In this document: positions 1 through 10,951 of the stretch, piece after piece
How the letters are laid out: every line of letters starts with the position of its first letter
Numbering within the stretch: the first letter of the stretch is position 1
Assembly: GCA_949752735.1 (NCBI GenBank)
Contig: OX457037.1
Coordinates: forward strand, 63,985,686 to 64,049,685
Direction: 5' to 3'
DNA length: 64,000 nucleotides
Source of the DNA: Lumbricus terrestris
Taxonomy: Eukaryota > Annelida > Clitellata > Crassiclitellata > Lumbricidae
The notes under the pieces: model-generated
Database searches by the model: none
Seen by the model: only the letters and a program-made list of their open reading frames with translations
Told to the model about the DNA's origin: nothing
Position numbers and translations under genes: made by a program

Positions 1-6
1 AGATGT

Positions 7-298
7 GGGAAAACTGGTACCCCGTCAAAAGCGCGCAGGACAAAAGCGCGCCGACAAAAGCGCGCCGAAATAAGCGCGACCCGTCAAAAGCGCGCTGGAC
101 AAATGCGCGCCGACATAAGCGCGCAGTCAACCATAATATAGACTAACATAAACAGACAAAAAATGAACTAACTCACGAACAAACTCATGTGTAATTGTCT
201 GTCAAATATGCAAACAACGAACAAAAGTCTAATGTCTAAAAATTAGGCAAAATTTCTGGGAAAATCATATTGCTAAGAGCCTAGTCTAATCTACATCA

Positions 299-347
<49 letters not shown>

Positions 348-827
348 TTTTTTCTTTAATTCAACGCCTGCAAAGCACTGCGCTTTACATTTGCAAGTTA
401 TGCAGTAATCTTAATTAAACTTAACTACTAAGAGAACAGATAGCTTTGCAATTACACGGCGCTAATAGCAGCCTACAAAGCATATCCGCCCAAAGGGGGC
501 TCGAACTCACTACCTCTCGCACTCTTGGCCAGCGTGTTATCCATAACTCTACCGGGCTCCCCTAATATGCTAACATGCTAATGAGTGGTTTAATCATTGC
601 CTTGATGAAAGGCTTTGAATATTGACTACATGTAGGTGAGAAGTATAGGTGGTGGGTATTGCTTTAATTTATGTTAGGCGAAGTGAAAGTACAGCCTTTG
701 TTCCACACCGCGCGCTTATGTCGGCGCGCATTTGTCCCGAGCGCGCTTTTGTCGGCGCGCTTTTGTCGGCGCGCTTTTGTCGGCGCGCTTTTGTCCTGCG
801 CGCTTTTGACGGGACACCGGGAAAACT
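7..827. mobile_element. Foldback-type DNA transposon FB1 with tandem-repeat inverted ends and 9-bp TSD
   Basis: The element spans 16-818. Both ends are arrays of a 14-bp unit, GACAAAAGCGCGCC and variants, in inverted orientation (left about 21-126, right about 707-813). The order of variant units is the same from the outside inwards: GTCAAAAGCGCGCAGG first, GACAAATGCGCGCC then GACATAAGCGCGC last. Outer termini are GGTACCCCGTC and, on the other strand, GGTGTCCCGTC. GGGAAAACT occurs directly at 7-15 and 819-827, a perfect 9-bp target duplication, as known for Foldback and Mutator-like elements. The interior has no transposase and carries a SINE, so the copy is non-autonomous. Confidence 0.8.
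298..562 (-). mobile_element. tRNA-derived SINE (family 2) with ATT-repeat tail, inside FB1
   Basis: Read on the minus strand the element starts near 562 with GGGGAGCCCGGTAGAG. It carries an A-box-like stretch and a B-box-like GAGTTCGAGCCC, then a tRNA-unrelated body, and ends in a long ATT microsatellite at 298-346. A second copy of the same body lies at 60878-61129. No clear flanking target duplication is visible because the tail is simple sequence. Confidence 0.65.
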
Positions 828-1466
828 GTGTAATTCAGATAAGATGACCGTCACCTGACCACTTTCCGTAATTTCGTGCACTCTGTCCAGTGTCCACTCA
901 TTGGAGTAACTCTTATGTTTCCGCTGTCTGGCTGAGAGAGCTGGTCTATTAGTTAAGTTACCGAACCCACTGCTGTAAAGCCGATCTGCGTGTCGTGCTA
1001 CAGTTGGCAGTATTTCGTATAACATGTACTTGTGATCGTTCTGCGGTGTGTCAGATTGAGTTATTAAAAGAAAAAAAATATTATTATTATTGTACATTAC
1101 AATCCAGTTCTTTAAATAAAGGCAAGCTACTGAAATACGACTATCATACAAAATTCACCAGACACAATCATTACATTCTCAAGGTACCGTATACATCAAA
1201 TAGAATAAGATTATTATTTCAAAAGTAACTAAAATAATACGAACTGAAGATGAAAGCTTAGATGAAAATAAGGAAATTGTCTACATGTAGCCTAACTAAA
1301 AAACTATCCAATGAGAATAAATATTTCAACCAAGTTCGTTTAAATAAACGGCAGGTAACATAAATTCGACCATCATACGAAGATATGAACTAGCCTACCT
1401 AACAGGTTCTTGCAAATTGTCAATTTTGTTTCGAGTGATGTATTCTTCTGAAAAGATGAATGACAG
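828..1466. other. Gene-free stretch downstream of gene 1
   Basis: No conserved coding sequence seen on either strand. Short open frames overlap on both strands without recognisable similarity. It represents the 3' flank of the minus-strand F-box gene that ends at 1467. Confidence 0.5.
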
Positions 1467-2335
1467 TTAAAAGACCGTCCTTAGAGTCGTCAAAGAGCGA
1501 CTTGAGCATGTAGTTGATACCAACTCGTTCCTTTCGCGATTGTAATGCATTCTGCCGCAGCGATTTAGCTCGTCCCAATCCAGCTGCGGACCAGTACACT
1601 CCATGAGATTGAACTCAGAATCTAAAAGCTCGATTGTGCTCAGTCTATTGGCAATCAATATGCGTCCATACTTGTCTGCAGCACAAACATCGTGAAACAT
1701 GCCAATTGACGACTGATATTGGCGCAGGATAGTCCCATCCATATTGACCTCCGTCAATTTCATTTGCCATATTTTGTTGCCTTCTACCAGGACAAGGTTT
1801 CCATTTGGTCTAGGAATTACTTTGTACATATCTTTACAACCTGAGGACAACTGTATTTCATGTTGCAACGAACCATTTACATCAAATACGCTTATCAACG
1901 TATGTTCTTCACTGATATGCTGCTTTAGAAAGATCGAATCACTATCGGCGGCTTCAAGAAGAGTATGGTGTGGCACACTCATATCAGTAACTAACGATGA
2001 TAAAGTGAACCGGTTTTCGACATCTTTGGCAATGCGTAGGATTGAAATGAGACTGGGCCGAAAAGTTCCTCCGCATACTACATGAACGCAGTTTGACTCG
2101 CTCCTGCTGGCTACCATGATAGGCGGATATTTTCCTGGTAGCGGGAAGATATCTTTCACCTCTGCCATGTTGTTGCGGTCGTATACATCACAATTGAAAT
2201 AGTCTTGGCCGGCTGTTTTGCTGCTCATAAATACTTGATCCATCGTTGAAATAACTCGGAACACAAATTCCGTCTTTGGAGGTACAACGTACGGATCCTG
2301 ATGCAGAATTATTTGCAAACGAACCATCTCCAGAG
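1467..2335 (-). CDS. Gene 1 exon 4: beta-propeller exon and stop
   Basis: Acceptor TTTCAG precedes the exon at 2336-2337, and the split codon with exon 3 gives alanine. The frame stays open for 289 codons to a stop at 1467. Start of the exon is set by alignment with genes 2 and 4, whose exons begin at the same codon after the same acceptor position. The open frame continues upstream to a methionine at 2366, but that part lies in the intron. Confidence 0.85.
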
Positions 2336-4760
2336 CTGAAATGTTTACATGTATTGTTGCGCACATTTTTTTATAGACTCATAAAATTGACAACGTTAAA
2401 TATTCTGATAGAAAATCAACGATTAAAGGGACTTCTTTTATAGTCAATAAAGAAATTTTTAACTAAAAAATGGCAGACAAGAGACTATTAAGTCCGCTAT
2501 TAGTAGAGCAAAATGTCAGCATCCAGTATTATGGGGCCCAGTAGAAAATTGTGATAGAAATGTCGACTATTTCTATGGCGCCGCAACACAGCACAAGACG
2601 CTATAAAGGTGATTTGATAAACACCAGCATACGATCAGTCTGAAATACGTCTTGTTAAATAGATATGACTTACATGTAAGTGTTGATTTGATACACTCGA
2701 ATGAGTCGGCTTGAGTAATCGTGGGAGGTAGACTGTTCTAGTTGTAATCAATGTTCTAATAAGGAATTGATTGATTAATCGAAAAGGACGATGATGTTGG
2801 TGATGATATGGGCCCTACATGTAGGCTATAATTATTGTATACCGAGCTTGTGGTTTGGTTTTGGCCATCGTGTGATAATAGGCATCAGCAATGAAATAGT
2901 AAGATTTCAATGCAGGTCATTATGTTAAATCTTTTCAAAGTAACTTGTGTACCTAGACTTACATTTATATGGTCTGTGCATGACTGCATATGTAGGCCTA
3001 TCTGTAGGCTATATTTTTGCTAATCTTATGAATGTATGGCTTTGCATGCATGCATATGATATAGGCCTACTTATGTATGCAAGAGTCCAATACAGAGTCT
3101 TTTGCGACCAGTGGCAAAGTTCAAATCTACGTTAGAATCTAGCCTAAACATAAATTTGAAATTAATTTCTGCTCCTAGATTGAAAGCCGCTGCTTAAAGA
3201 TTCAAAGCGCGTCTACTAGAGATCTGAGGCTGTTTCCTTGTCTACTCTCGCCCACTTTAATGTTTATGCTAATTCAGTTATTGTGGATATCTCAAACTTT
3301 AAGCTCAATAGGCAGCAAAGCAACCAAATTCCTATGTTTGGGCAGTACTAATTTTCGTGTCCCACTACGAACTTCCATCAGACAAAAGGTTGCTCTTCTT
3401 AGTTTAGGTCTTCGTTTATTAGACTATAGTGTAGGCCTACATGCATGAAATAAAAATTCTTTTCATAAAATAAAATCAGTAGTCTACCGTCGAAGGTCCT
3501 CTGAAGTTCATTTCGGAAGGAATCGTTTGTAAGGATGTGGCTCCATAGCGAACAGACAGTTCTAAGCCTGCTTATCACCAGTTCAGATTTTTCTTTCCAC
3601 ACACTTTTCGCCAGCTTCATGTCGTTCACTTCCATAGTTACTGCTTTAATGAGGATATATTCAAGTAGCTCGTTCGGTAGATCTTCTATCTGTAAATAAA
3701 AAGCTTAAGACATACAACACCTTCTTATAAAAATTTAAAATACTGGTCCAGTATAGAAGAAGGTTATTTAAGCAGAGACGTAAAAAACAGAGCTTTTATT
3801 GTTATTGGCTTTCAATGACGAAACCAGAACTCTCTCAAAGTCAGACGAGTGATTAGGACTGTTTCTACAGATAGGCTATAATTGACCTTGCAATGCTTGA
3901 AGATAATAGAAATGTAAGAGGTCCTTCGTTCCTGACGACCTTTAATTGGCCATAAACGCAGACGAAGGCCTCGATGGCAAAATCACTCGATGAATGCAGG
4001 ATATAGGCCTACATGGAAAAACAGCCTAAGTAAAACTAAAATAAAGCATTCCCTCCCATAGCCTACTATGCATTTAGCGGAACAAGCTTTCATATTGATA
4101 TATCCCGCGTTGCTTTCTACAAAATCTGATTAAGTAATTAAGTTACTATTATTAATTAATATAAGTAACTAATTAATTAATTAACTATTAGTAATTAAGT
4201 AATTTAATTATTAGTAATTAAGTTACTAATAATAACACTCTCTGACTAAAGAATAAAAGAACAAAGTCGGCCTTTGTCCCAAACTCATAAAGCTATTCAC
4301 AAAACTTTGATTGGAAACGATATGCGAATTGCATTTAAATGTAACGTGGCTTACCGTTGTGTCAGGCAATGGATCGAGTTTGGCCCGTTTGGTGTTGCCA
4401 TCTTGTTGGAATATTGCTACAAGAGGAATAAATGAAAGCACGTCTAAAGACAACTACTTGTCTCATTTGTTGTTTAATATTTTCACCTTTTCATTATAAC
4501 CATTCTGAGGGATGGTGATCTTGGATTTTTGAGTGAACTCTGTGTGACTGAAAACACGCATTGAGAAACGATGCAAGGGATTTGATATCTAATATTTAAG
4601 AACTTCACCAAGTGGTCCTCTATACAAACTGATTATTTAATCAAAACATTAGCTAACTGCTGAGCGTACAGATAAACCTTAATTCAGTCAACTTACAGTC
4701 TAGACCTTCGTTCGTTTGCTCGTCATCACTGCAGTCAGGTGATGCTCTTTTCTTCGACAT
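1467..4760 (-). CDS. F-box / beta-propeller protein, gene 1 (intact, four exons)
   Basis: Spliced gene on the minus strand with exons 4760-4697, 4416-4355, 3689-3488 and 2335-1467. The joined length is 1197 nt, 398 codons plus stop, with intron phases 1, 0, 1 and GT-AG borders throughout (donors GTAAGT, GTAAGC and GTAGAC). Residues 1-42 are polar with basic clusters (KKR near 3-5, KRAK in exon 2) that resemble a nuclear localisation signal. Residues about 46-104 match an F-box: LPNELLEYILIKAV, then VCSLWSHIL and FRNEL. Residues 111-398 form repeated strands with NHL-like motifs such as NGNLVLV, DKYGRILIA and LLDSEFNLM, suggesting a beta-propeller. By family knowledge an F-box binds Skp1 in SCF ubiquitin ligases and a propeller recruits substrate. 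The specific role is unknown. Genes 2, 4 and 5 and the 54-kb fragment are paralogues. Confidence 0.85.
3488..3689 (-). CDS. Gene 1 exon 3: F-box exon
   Basis: Acceptor TTTATTTACAG, donor GACG|GTAGAC. The exon encodes the whole F-box-like segment and ends in phase 1. Intron 3 (2336-3487) contains no other recognisable gene. Confidence 0.85.
4128..4233. repeat. AT-only low-complexity repeat in intron 2 of gene 1
   Basis: Irregular repetition of TTAGTAATTAAGTTACTA and relatives, partly self-complementary. It is simple sequence within the intron between exons 2 and 3. Confidence 0.6.
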
Positions 4761-4929
4761 AACCTTGTTGTTATAGGGAAGCGTAAACGTCGCTTCTTGC
4801 CCCAGTCAGCATCAATACCCTGTTGGTAGGTTAATGCATGGCTGAGCAATCGAACGAGAAAGGTAAACTCAAGATCGACAGCCGAAGTAGGCCTAGGTAA
4901 TAGAAGCTTACGGTGAACGAATCTTTACC

Positions 4930-4972
4930 GTGAGTTGTGACGTCATGAAACAATGCTATTATGACGTTTTGC
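4930..4972. promoter_or_regulatory. CRE/ATF-type sites upstream of gene 1
   Basis: A full palindromic TGACGTCA at 4938-4945 and a second TGACGTTT at 4962-4969 lie about 180-210 bp upstream of the gene 1 ATG. Equivalent pairs sit upstream of genes 2 and 4. The octamer is the known CREB/ATF bZIP consensus. Its function here is inferred from position and conservation. Confidence 0.5.
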
Positions 4973-5370
4973 ACTTCATATTCATCTGTGCACAAAATAA
5001 ATATTATTGCGAATTTTCAGGATCTTTTATAGCGCAGGAAAAATTATTAATTCAGTAGGCCTATATCACATAACGCAGCATCTTCCATTCGCGAAATGTC
5101 CTCCTGTCTTATCCCACGACAACTCCGAGGCTCCGAGCACCGAAGTCTTCTCTTATGCCTTCCGGTCAATTCTTCCGTGCTATTACCTCCTCCTCTAACT
5201 TTCAGCTATATCCAGACTCTTCTTTCTTTGTCCATGCGAAACACACGTCCCATGAAGTTTATTCTTCTGTGTACGATGGTGTCCACTATAATATAATACA
5301 CCCCTTCGCTATCAGCCAATCTTGTACGCAGATTTGAGTTTCACACCATTAGATGAATGGACGTGCAGAA

Positions 5371-5627
5371 TTAGGCAAACTTGTAGTATCCGGGACCGAA
5401 TGACGACACTAACCCTCTTCCTAACTCTAACCGACCCCCACGACGCCTTACCTGATCATAACCGAACTCACGACGCCTAACCTGATCCTAACCGACCCTC
5501 ACGACGCCTAACCTGATCCTAACCGACCCTCACGACGCCTAACCTGATCCTAACCGACCATCACGACCTCTAAACCTGAACCTAACCCACACATTGGTCC
5601 CGGATACTACAATTTTTGCCTAGAATT
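5371..5627. mobile_element. Short inverted-repeat element with a 31-bp minisatellite core
   Basis: Ends are inverted copies of AGGCAAA plus TTGTAGTATCCGGGACC (5373-5397, rc at 5596-5622). Between them are about five head-to-tail copies of a 31-bp unit (5428-5585), beginning AACCGACCCTCACGACGCCT. It has no coding capacity. The architecture resembles a miniature foldback element, but no target duplication could be fixed. Confidence 0.55.
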
Positions 5628-5970
5628 AAACTCACCGACCGAAGACTTCAGAATCTGTCTCTTTCTTTGTTATGTTACATGTTTGACTAGTCTCACGTAC
5701 AATGGTATATGCTGCAATGTAGGCCTACTCAACACTATAATTTAGAATCCGTGAACGTTCAATTGCGTCGAAAGCAGTGACTCTTAAGTAGGAGTTCGTT
5801 TTTTGTAAGCTACTGTTGCTACTGTCTCCGTTTCTACGGTCATCATCTTACTAATCTAACTTGGAACTATTGTTTAGTCAATGGAAATTTACTTTTATTT
5901 CTAAAATGAAGAAACGTCTAGCCTGGCCGTCATGGTCTCTGTTTGTTTTGTTTGTTTGTATGTGCACCTG

Positions 5971-6171
5971 TTATAGCGCCCCTTCAAGCTCTCTACTCAG
6001 AGGCGCTCCCGACTACAGAGCGGACACTGCATCGGAGTTTCACGCCGAAGCGCTGAGCAATTGCGAGTGAAAGACTTGCCCAAGGTCCCTACGCGGCGAC
6101 TCGAGGTGGATTCGAACCTGCAACCCTTCGGCTGCAAGGAGACGAAAACACCCACTACACCACCGCGTCCC
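5971..6171 (-). mobile_element. tRNA-derived SINE (family 1)
   Basis: On the minus strand it begins GGGACGCGGTGGTGTAGTGG (pol III A box) and has a perfect B box GGTTCGAATCC. The body is shared with copies at 30758-30920, 51001-51196 and 59583-59810, and it ends GAAGGGGCGCTATAA. The tRNA-like part is followed by about 130 bp of unrelated body, so it is not a functional tRNA gene. Confidence 0.75.
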
Positions 6172-6179
6172 ACATAGAT

Positions 6180-6909
6180 GGATAGATTTATTGGTTGATG
6201 TATCGATTGCATAATTGATGGATGGATAGATTGATGGATACATGAGCAATTATCATAGAGAGAGGAGAGAGAAGAGAGAAAGAGAAGGATAGATGGGGGT
6301 AGTGAGGCATGGATACAGGAAGGGTCTGAAACTGGAGGCGATATGATTATTATGTACCAATATTTTCAGTTTCGATCATCGTGTAGCGAAAAAATCAATT
6401 TAATGTTTGCCTTCAGCAACATGTAGGCCTACCGATATCTCGACCGAGACAGTCTGAAGCGTCTTAGAAGCAACATGACTTTAGATTAAAAGTTCGACTT
6501 AGTATAAAACACGCAAACACACAGCAAGATTGAGATCTTATTTAATCTGCACCATTTTCAATTTATAACGTTGTGTAGAAATATCCAGAAAACACCTAAG
6601 TTAGTCCTGATATTATTGTACAGAACATCGTATTCGAGTGTTAGACATAACGCCATCTTACGAGCAGTTTAAAACAAACAGGAGCATAGTTTTTAAAGGC
6701 ATGAAAAACATTAGGTTGAAACGATGTTAGACCTAAGTTTGTAAAGATTCTCAGTGTTCATCCAAAAACCAACAGGTAGGCCTATTATAGCACAGTTTGT
6801 TTTCTAAACCACGGAAAACATAATTAACTAGATACGACCATTAGACTATAATTTCATCAAAACTATATAAAACAAATCGTCCACTTCGTCAACGTTGTCT
6901 CCGTTGGTT
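6180..6909 (-). repeat. Duplicated 3' flank of the F-box gene family (downstream of gene 2)
   Basis: GA-rich GAGAGAGGAGAGAGAAG sequence, then a conserved block including AATGTTTGCCTT, ACCGATATCTCGACC and GCACCATTTTCAATTTATAA. The same block recurs at 53620-54080, 55076-55790 with 55978-56372, and 62930-63619, each just downstream of a propeller exon or its relic. It shows that the duplication unit included at least 0.7 kb of 3' flank. Confidence 0.65.
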
Positions 6910-7777
6910 CTAACAAATCCCCGTCAAACGGAAGATAGTCAGAACATGGTTCTTACCATTCTGACCAGGTAGTTCTACAAGGGCCACCATCTCATCCCTT
7001 TCGCTATTATACTGGATTCCATGGTGGGAAATGATCTGACCTGCACCTAACAGTGAACTTGTTAGATCCACGAGGTTAAATTCTGAATCTAAAAGCTCCA
7101 CTGCATTCCCAGCACCAGCTATCAACAAGCGTCCGTAATTGTCTGACCGAGTAATAGTCTGAGTTGCGTATGACAGCAACGACGGATACTGACGTATGAC
7201 CTTGCCATCCATATCGATCTCCGTTAATTTTTCAATACCGCCGGAAACACAGACGAGATTTCCATTTGACTTTGGAATTATGTTCATGAACCAAGAAAGA
7301 TTTCTGGGCAAACTCATTTCATTTCTCACGGAGCCGTTCGCGTTACATAGCCTATAACTACTGGGGTCGGCTTATTACTACATGGGTCCCTTGAAAAGAC
7401 AAGACTACCATCGCCTGTTACGTGCATGGTAGGTTTGGGCAGGTAAATACTACTACCAACCTGCAATACGGTAAACCGATGTTCATTATCTCTATCAATG
7501 CGCAAAATTGAATATTGATTGCATATCACTCTGCATAGTACATAAACGCAGTTGGACACGCCGCAAGCAACTATGCTGTGTGAATTATATCCTGATAGCG
7601 AGATGACATCTTTCACCACCGCCATTTTGTCACGGTCGTAGATATTGATGAAATCACCTTGACGGTATGTGCATGTGCAGTGCAGAAATATTTCATCTTT
7701 CATTGTAGTTATGCTGGTGACGGATAGGTGGAGCGGCAGAGACTGATACAAAATTTCCAAACGAAACGTTTCCTGAG
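6910..7777 (-). pseudogene. Gene 2 exon 4: propeller exon with frameshift
   Basis: Acceptor TTTTTTTAG at 7778-7779. The first part reads QETFRLEILYQSLPLHLSVT and on to a stop near 7326. The second part (about 7370-6910) carries NGNLVCVSG, SDNYGRLLIAG, LLDSEFNLVDL and ends in LTIFRLTGIC. Both halves align to gene 4 and gene 5. Confidence 0.75.
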
Positions 7778-7960
7778 CTAAAAAAACAACAACAAATCAG
7801 TGCATTGCTGGATATATTCGGTTAATAATATGAAAGTTAGGGTAAGCTAAAGTGTCTTCTCAAAAGTTGTAATTATCATTATTGCATTCACATACGTTTA
7901 CGTTGTAAAGAAGACTAACTAGTAGAAATTGAATGCATTATTATTTATTATTGTTAAAGG

Positions 7961-7961
7961 C

Positions 7962-8006
<45 letters not shown>

Positions 8007-8021
8007 TATAATAATAATAAT

Positions 8022-8054
<33 letters not shown>

Positions 8055-8150
8055 TTATTATTATTAGTAGTAGTAGTTACTGTAGTTGTAGTAGCAGTAC
8101 TAGTAGTATTAGTAGAAGTATTGTAATAAAAGTACTAATAATAGTTATTG

Positions 8151-8195
<45 letters not shown>

Positions 8196-8206
8196 ATCAT
8201 TATTAT
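7961..8206. repeat. AAT and ATT microsatellites in intron 3 of gene 2
   Basis: (AAT)n at about 7961-8055 and (ATT)n at about 8147-8206. They produce a spurious open frame of asparagines. Gene 4 intron 3 has a related, shorter tract near 58810-59100. Confidence 0.8.
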
Positions 8207-8736
8207 TAGGCAATGTATATTTTAATTTAGGGGTAAAAAAGAATGTACATGTATAATAAACTTGAAACGTAGCCTTCAAGATATCAAGGTTTTTGCGACA
8301 TTGTCTGTCAATACAATCCCATGTATAGTGTGTTCTTGCCACCACGGATCGGATTTAGTGTTGAATTTGAAATAATTTGTACCATATATAGCCACACAGC
8401 AAAATAATGTGGTTCAGCATTCATTATTGACAAAATGGAATATCTAATTATGAAATATATTAATGCAATCTAGATGGTGGAGTTCAAATCTCCACTAGAA
8501 CGGAACAATGTTGTCAAAGCCAACTGTATTTGCTTCCGTGGAAAGGCAGGCTCGCAGCTGAGTGGCATGATTATTGGCCAGACTCTATGATATGCCGAAG
8601 TTGAGAACAAATTCTCTTACACGAAACTCTGCCTATAAAGTAACTCGCTGAAGATAATTCTAAAGCCAGGCATGTGTTAACATAGCCTACTGTACCAGTT
8701 GAAACAAAGGTGACTTTTGTCCATTTCAGAACTAAC

Positions 8737-8944
8737 CAGTCCGGTCCAGATATCTGTGCAGTTCATTTCGGAAGAAGCTGGACGTAAGGATGTCGCTCCA
8801 TTGCGAACAGACAGCTGTTAGTCGGCTTATCACCAAATCAGATTTTTCTTTCCACACACATTTCGCCAGCTTCATATCCTTCACTTCCATAGTTACTGCT
8901 CTAATGAGGATGCACTCGATTAATTCGATCGGTAGATCTTGCAA
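8737..8944 (-). CDS. Gene 2 exon 3: F-box exon
   Basis: Acceptor ending TTGTAG, donor ACTG|GTTAGT. The exon is 208 nt, open, and ends in phase 1 as in the paralogues. It starts with the codon TTG. Confidence 0.8.
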
Positions 8945-10119
8945 CTACAAGTTAAGTACATAATTAAAAATTAAAAACATAATTTTAGGCTACGCATTAG
9001 AGCTCCAAAGCATAAAAGCGAAGAAGTAAAAGGAAAATTTAAACTGAGTCTCGGGCACGACAGCAATCCAGAATACATTTAAAGCTCCGTCTTTCCTGGT
9101 CCGGATAAGCAGCGTACTGATGTAGGCCTATTGATGCCTTGTGATGACGCTAGACTAGAGGATGATAATAATATGAGGGTGAAATTTATTGCCCTTCACA
9201 AGAGATTCAAGATTCTTACACTGAAGTTAACGTTGGTCGTGTCGAATCCAGCATTTGCAAATGGGAATGAGCAGCTATAGACCATGTTTATCTTTGCTGA
9301 ACCCGCATGCCCAGCACGTTGCGCAGCATTAAAATAAAGGATTTTTCTATCGCAGCAAATTTTATTGTTTATTAAGATTCACTGCAATTAATTACTTGTT
9401 TGGGCCAATAATTATATATGAAATTTTACTGCTGGTTAAGCTTCTCAGTGATATATTCCACATGAATTCGACTTCAGTTCCTTTTCCTCTGTTTGGGCAA
9501 ACCATTGAAGTCTATTTTTAAAGTGATATCATAGACCTGCACAGCGTCCTTCTCTAAAACACTGAGAGGTGCTTCAAAAATATTCAAATAATATTACAAC
9601 TGCAATTACATATAAGGATGCACAACAGATTTTAATCAGCATTGTGAAAGCCGCTAGCCTATCGAAAATACTGCAAGATGATCACAACTTATAGACCTTC
9701 TATAAGACAAAGCAGTTGGGTATAATTGTCAATGGGCTGTAGCAGAATAGATCAATTGCAATCTATGTGTGGAAAATAGATTCCTTTCAAATGCCGATGA
9801 AAGCTTTCTTATTGGAGAAATGCTTCGCAAATATCGGTCTGTAAATCATACCATAAAATCAATTCACAAAGCTTAGAGTCTTGGAAAACTTGATACATAA
9901 TTATCTCAAAAACTCGCTTACCACTGTGTTACTGATTGACGTGCGTTTCGCGCGTTTATCATTTTGTTGGAACGCTGCTGCAAGTTAAATAAATACAATA
10001 ATTGAACCAATTTTTGTGTAGAATTCCAGATAATAATTGAGAGAAAGTAGCCGCTGTTACTCTGTCTTAATTAGTGCAACCTATAGAATTACGCACAACT
10101 ACTGAGGATTAGTTACTTA

Positions 10120-10765
10120 GTTACTTAATCCTTCCAGTTCAGGTCTGCACATCGGGCGACGCATCTCCACCACTTGTCCCTCTCCATCGTCAGTTCTCCA
10201 GTCTCCTCCCATAAAATCTCCAGACATCTCAAGTCATCTTTGATAGTGTCCTAGCTGGAGGTTCTTTTGTGGCCTTCCTCTCTTCCTTTTACTTCCAGCA
10301 TTTCAAGACATCACCTGTTTGGCCCATCCACCTCAGTATTCTCTTTCTAATGGCGTTTTCCATATCTTCTTGTCACGTCTTCTCTCATATGGGGTGGTTT
10401 GTTAATTTTGTCCCGTCATGAAAATGTAGAATCCTCATCAGTCACCTATGGTGAGCTACCTCCATTTTTTTCTGTTCGTCACCGTCATTGGTTACGTCTC
10501 AGATACATTCTTCAGTGGGCTCACAACCAGTGCATTGAAAGTCGAGTCTTAGTTTTTAAGCTGTATCTATTTCCCTTCCGTATCTTTCCATGCCTCCCAA
10601 AAGCAGCGTTTGCCTTCCCTATGGCATCTTTACTTATCCGTCACAGCTGCTATCCACTGTCATTTCGCTGCCTAGCATCCACCACCTCCGCCGTCGATCA
10701 CAATCCTGTCATCCTCTCTCCATCGTCCAACCTTCAGGATCTTTGTTTTATTGAGGCTTAATATT
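10120..10765 (-). mobile_element. Decayed LINE 3' end (RTE-like) in intron 1 of gene 2
   Basis: Minus-strand translations with stops and shifts give fragments typical of the C-terminus of RTE-like reverse transcriptases: a KTKILKVG stretch, then ENAIRKRILRWMGQTG, a KRKRGRP basic motif and a closing tryptophan-rich segment. Heavily mutated, so only the clade-level call is offered. Confidence 0.5.
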
Positions 10766-10951
10766 ATTGCGTTAAAATTATTATGTTGAGGCAGATATAT
10801 AAACCATCCACAGAACTTAGAGTGTCGTCTGTCAGAGGAATATATATATATATTATATGTGTATAACTGTATATATAATTAAACACAAGAAAAACTGAGC
10901 TGTAAGAATTGTACATTTCATCGCGGTAGTTGTTTCAGCTTAACGGCACCG

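Noticed and set aside
1744..2085. Plus-strand open frame opposite gene 1
   Set aside because: Antisense shadow of the conserved propeller exon.
5396..5590. Telomere-like repeat because of CCTAACC
   Set aside because: The period is 31 bp and the hexamer TTAGGG is not tandemly repeated.
7929..8126. Polyasparagine open frame (also at 43371-43862 and 49914-50120)
   Set aside because: Direct translation of AAT, AAC or ATT microsatellites.
10399..10761. 120-codon plus-strand gene
   Set aside because: It is the antisense of a decayed LINE C-terminus on the minus strand.
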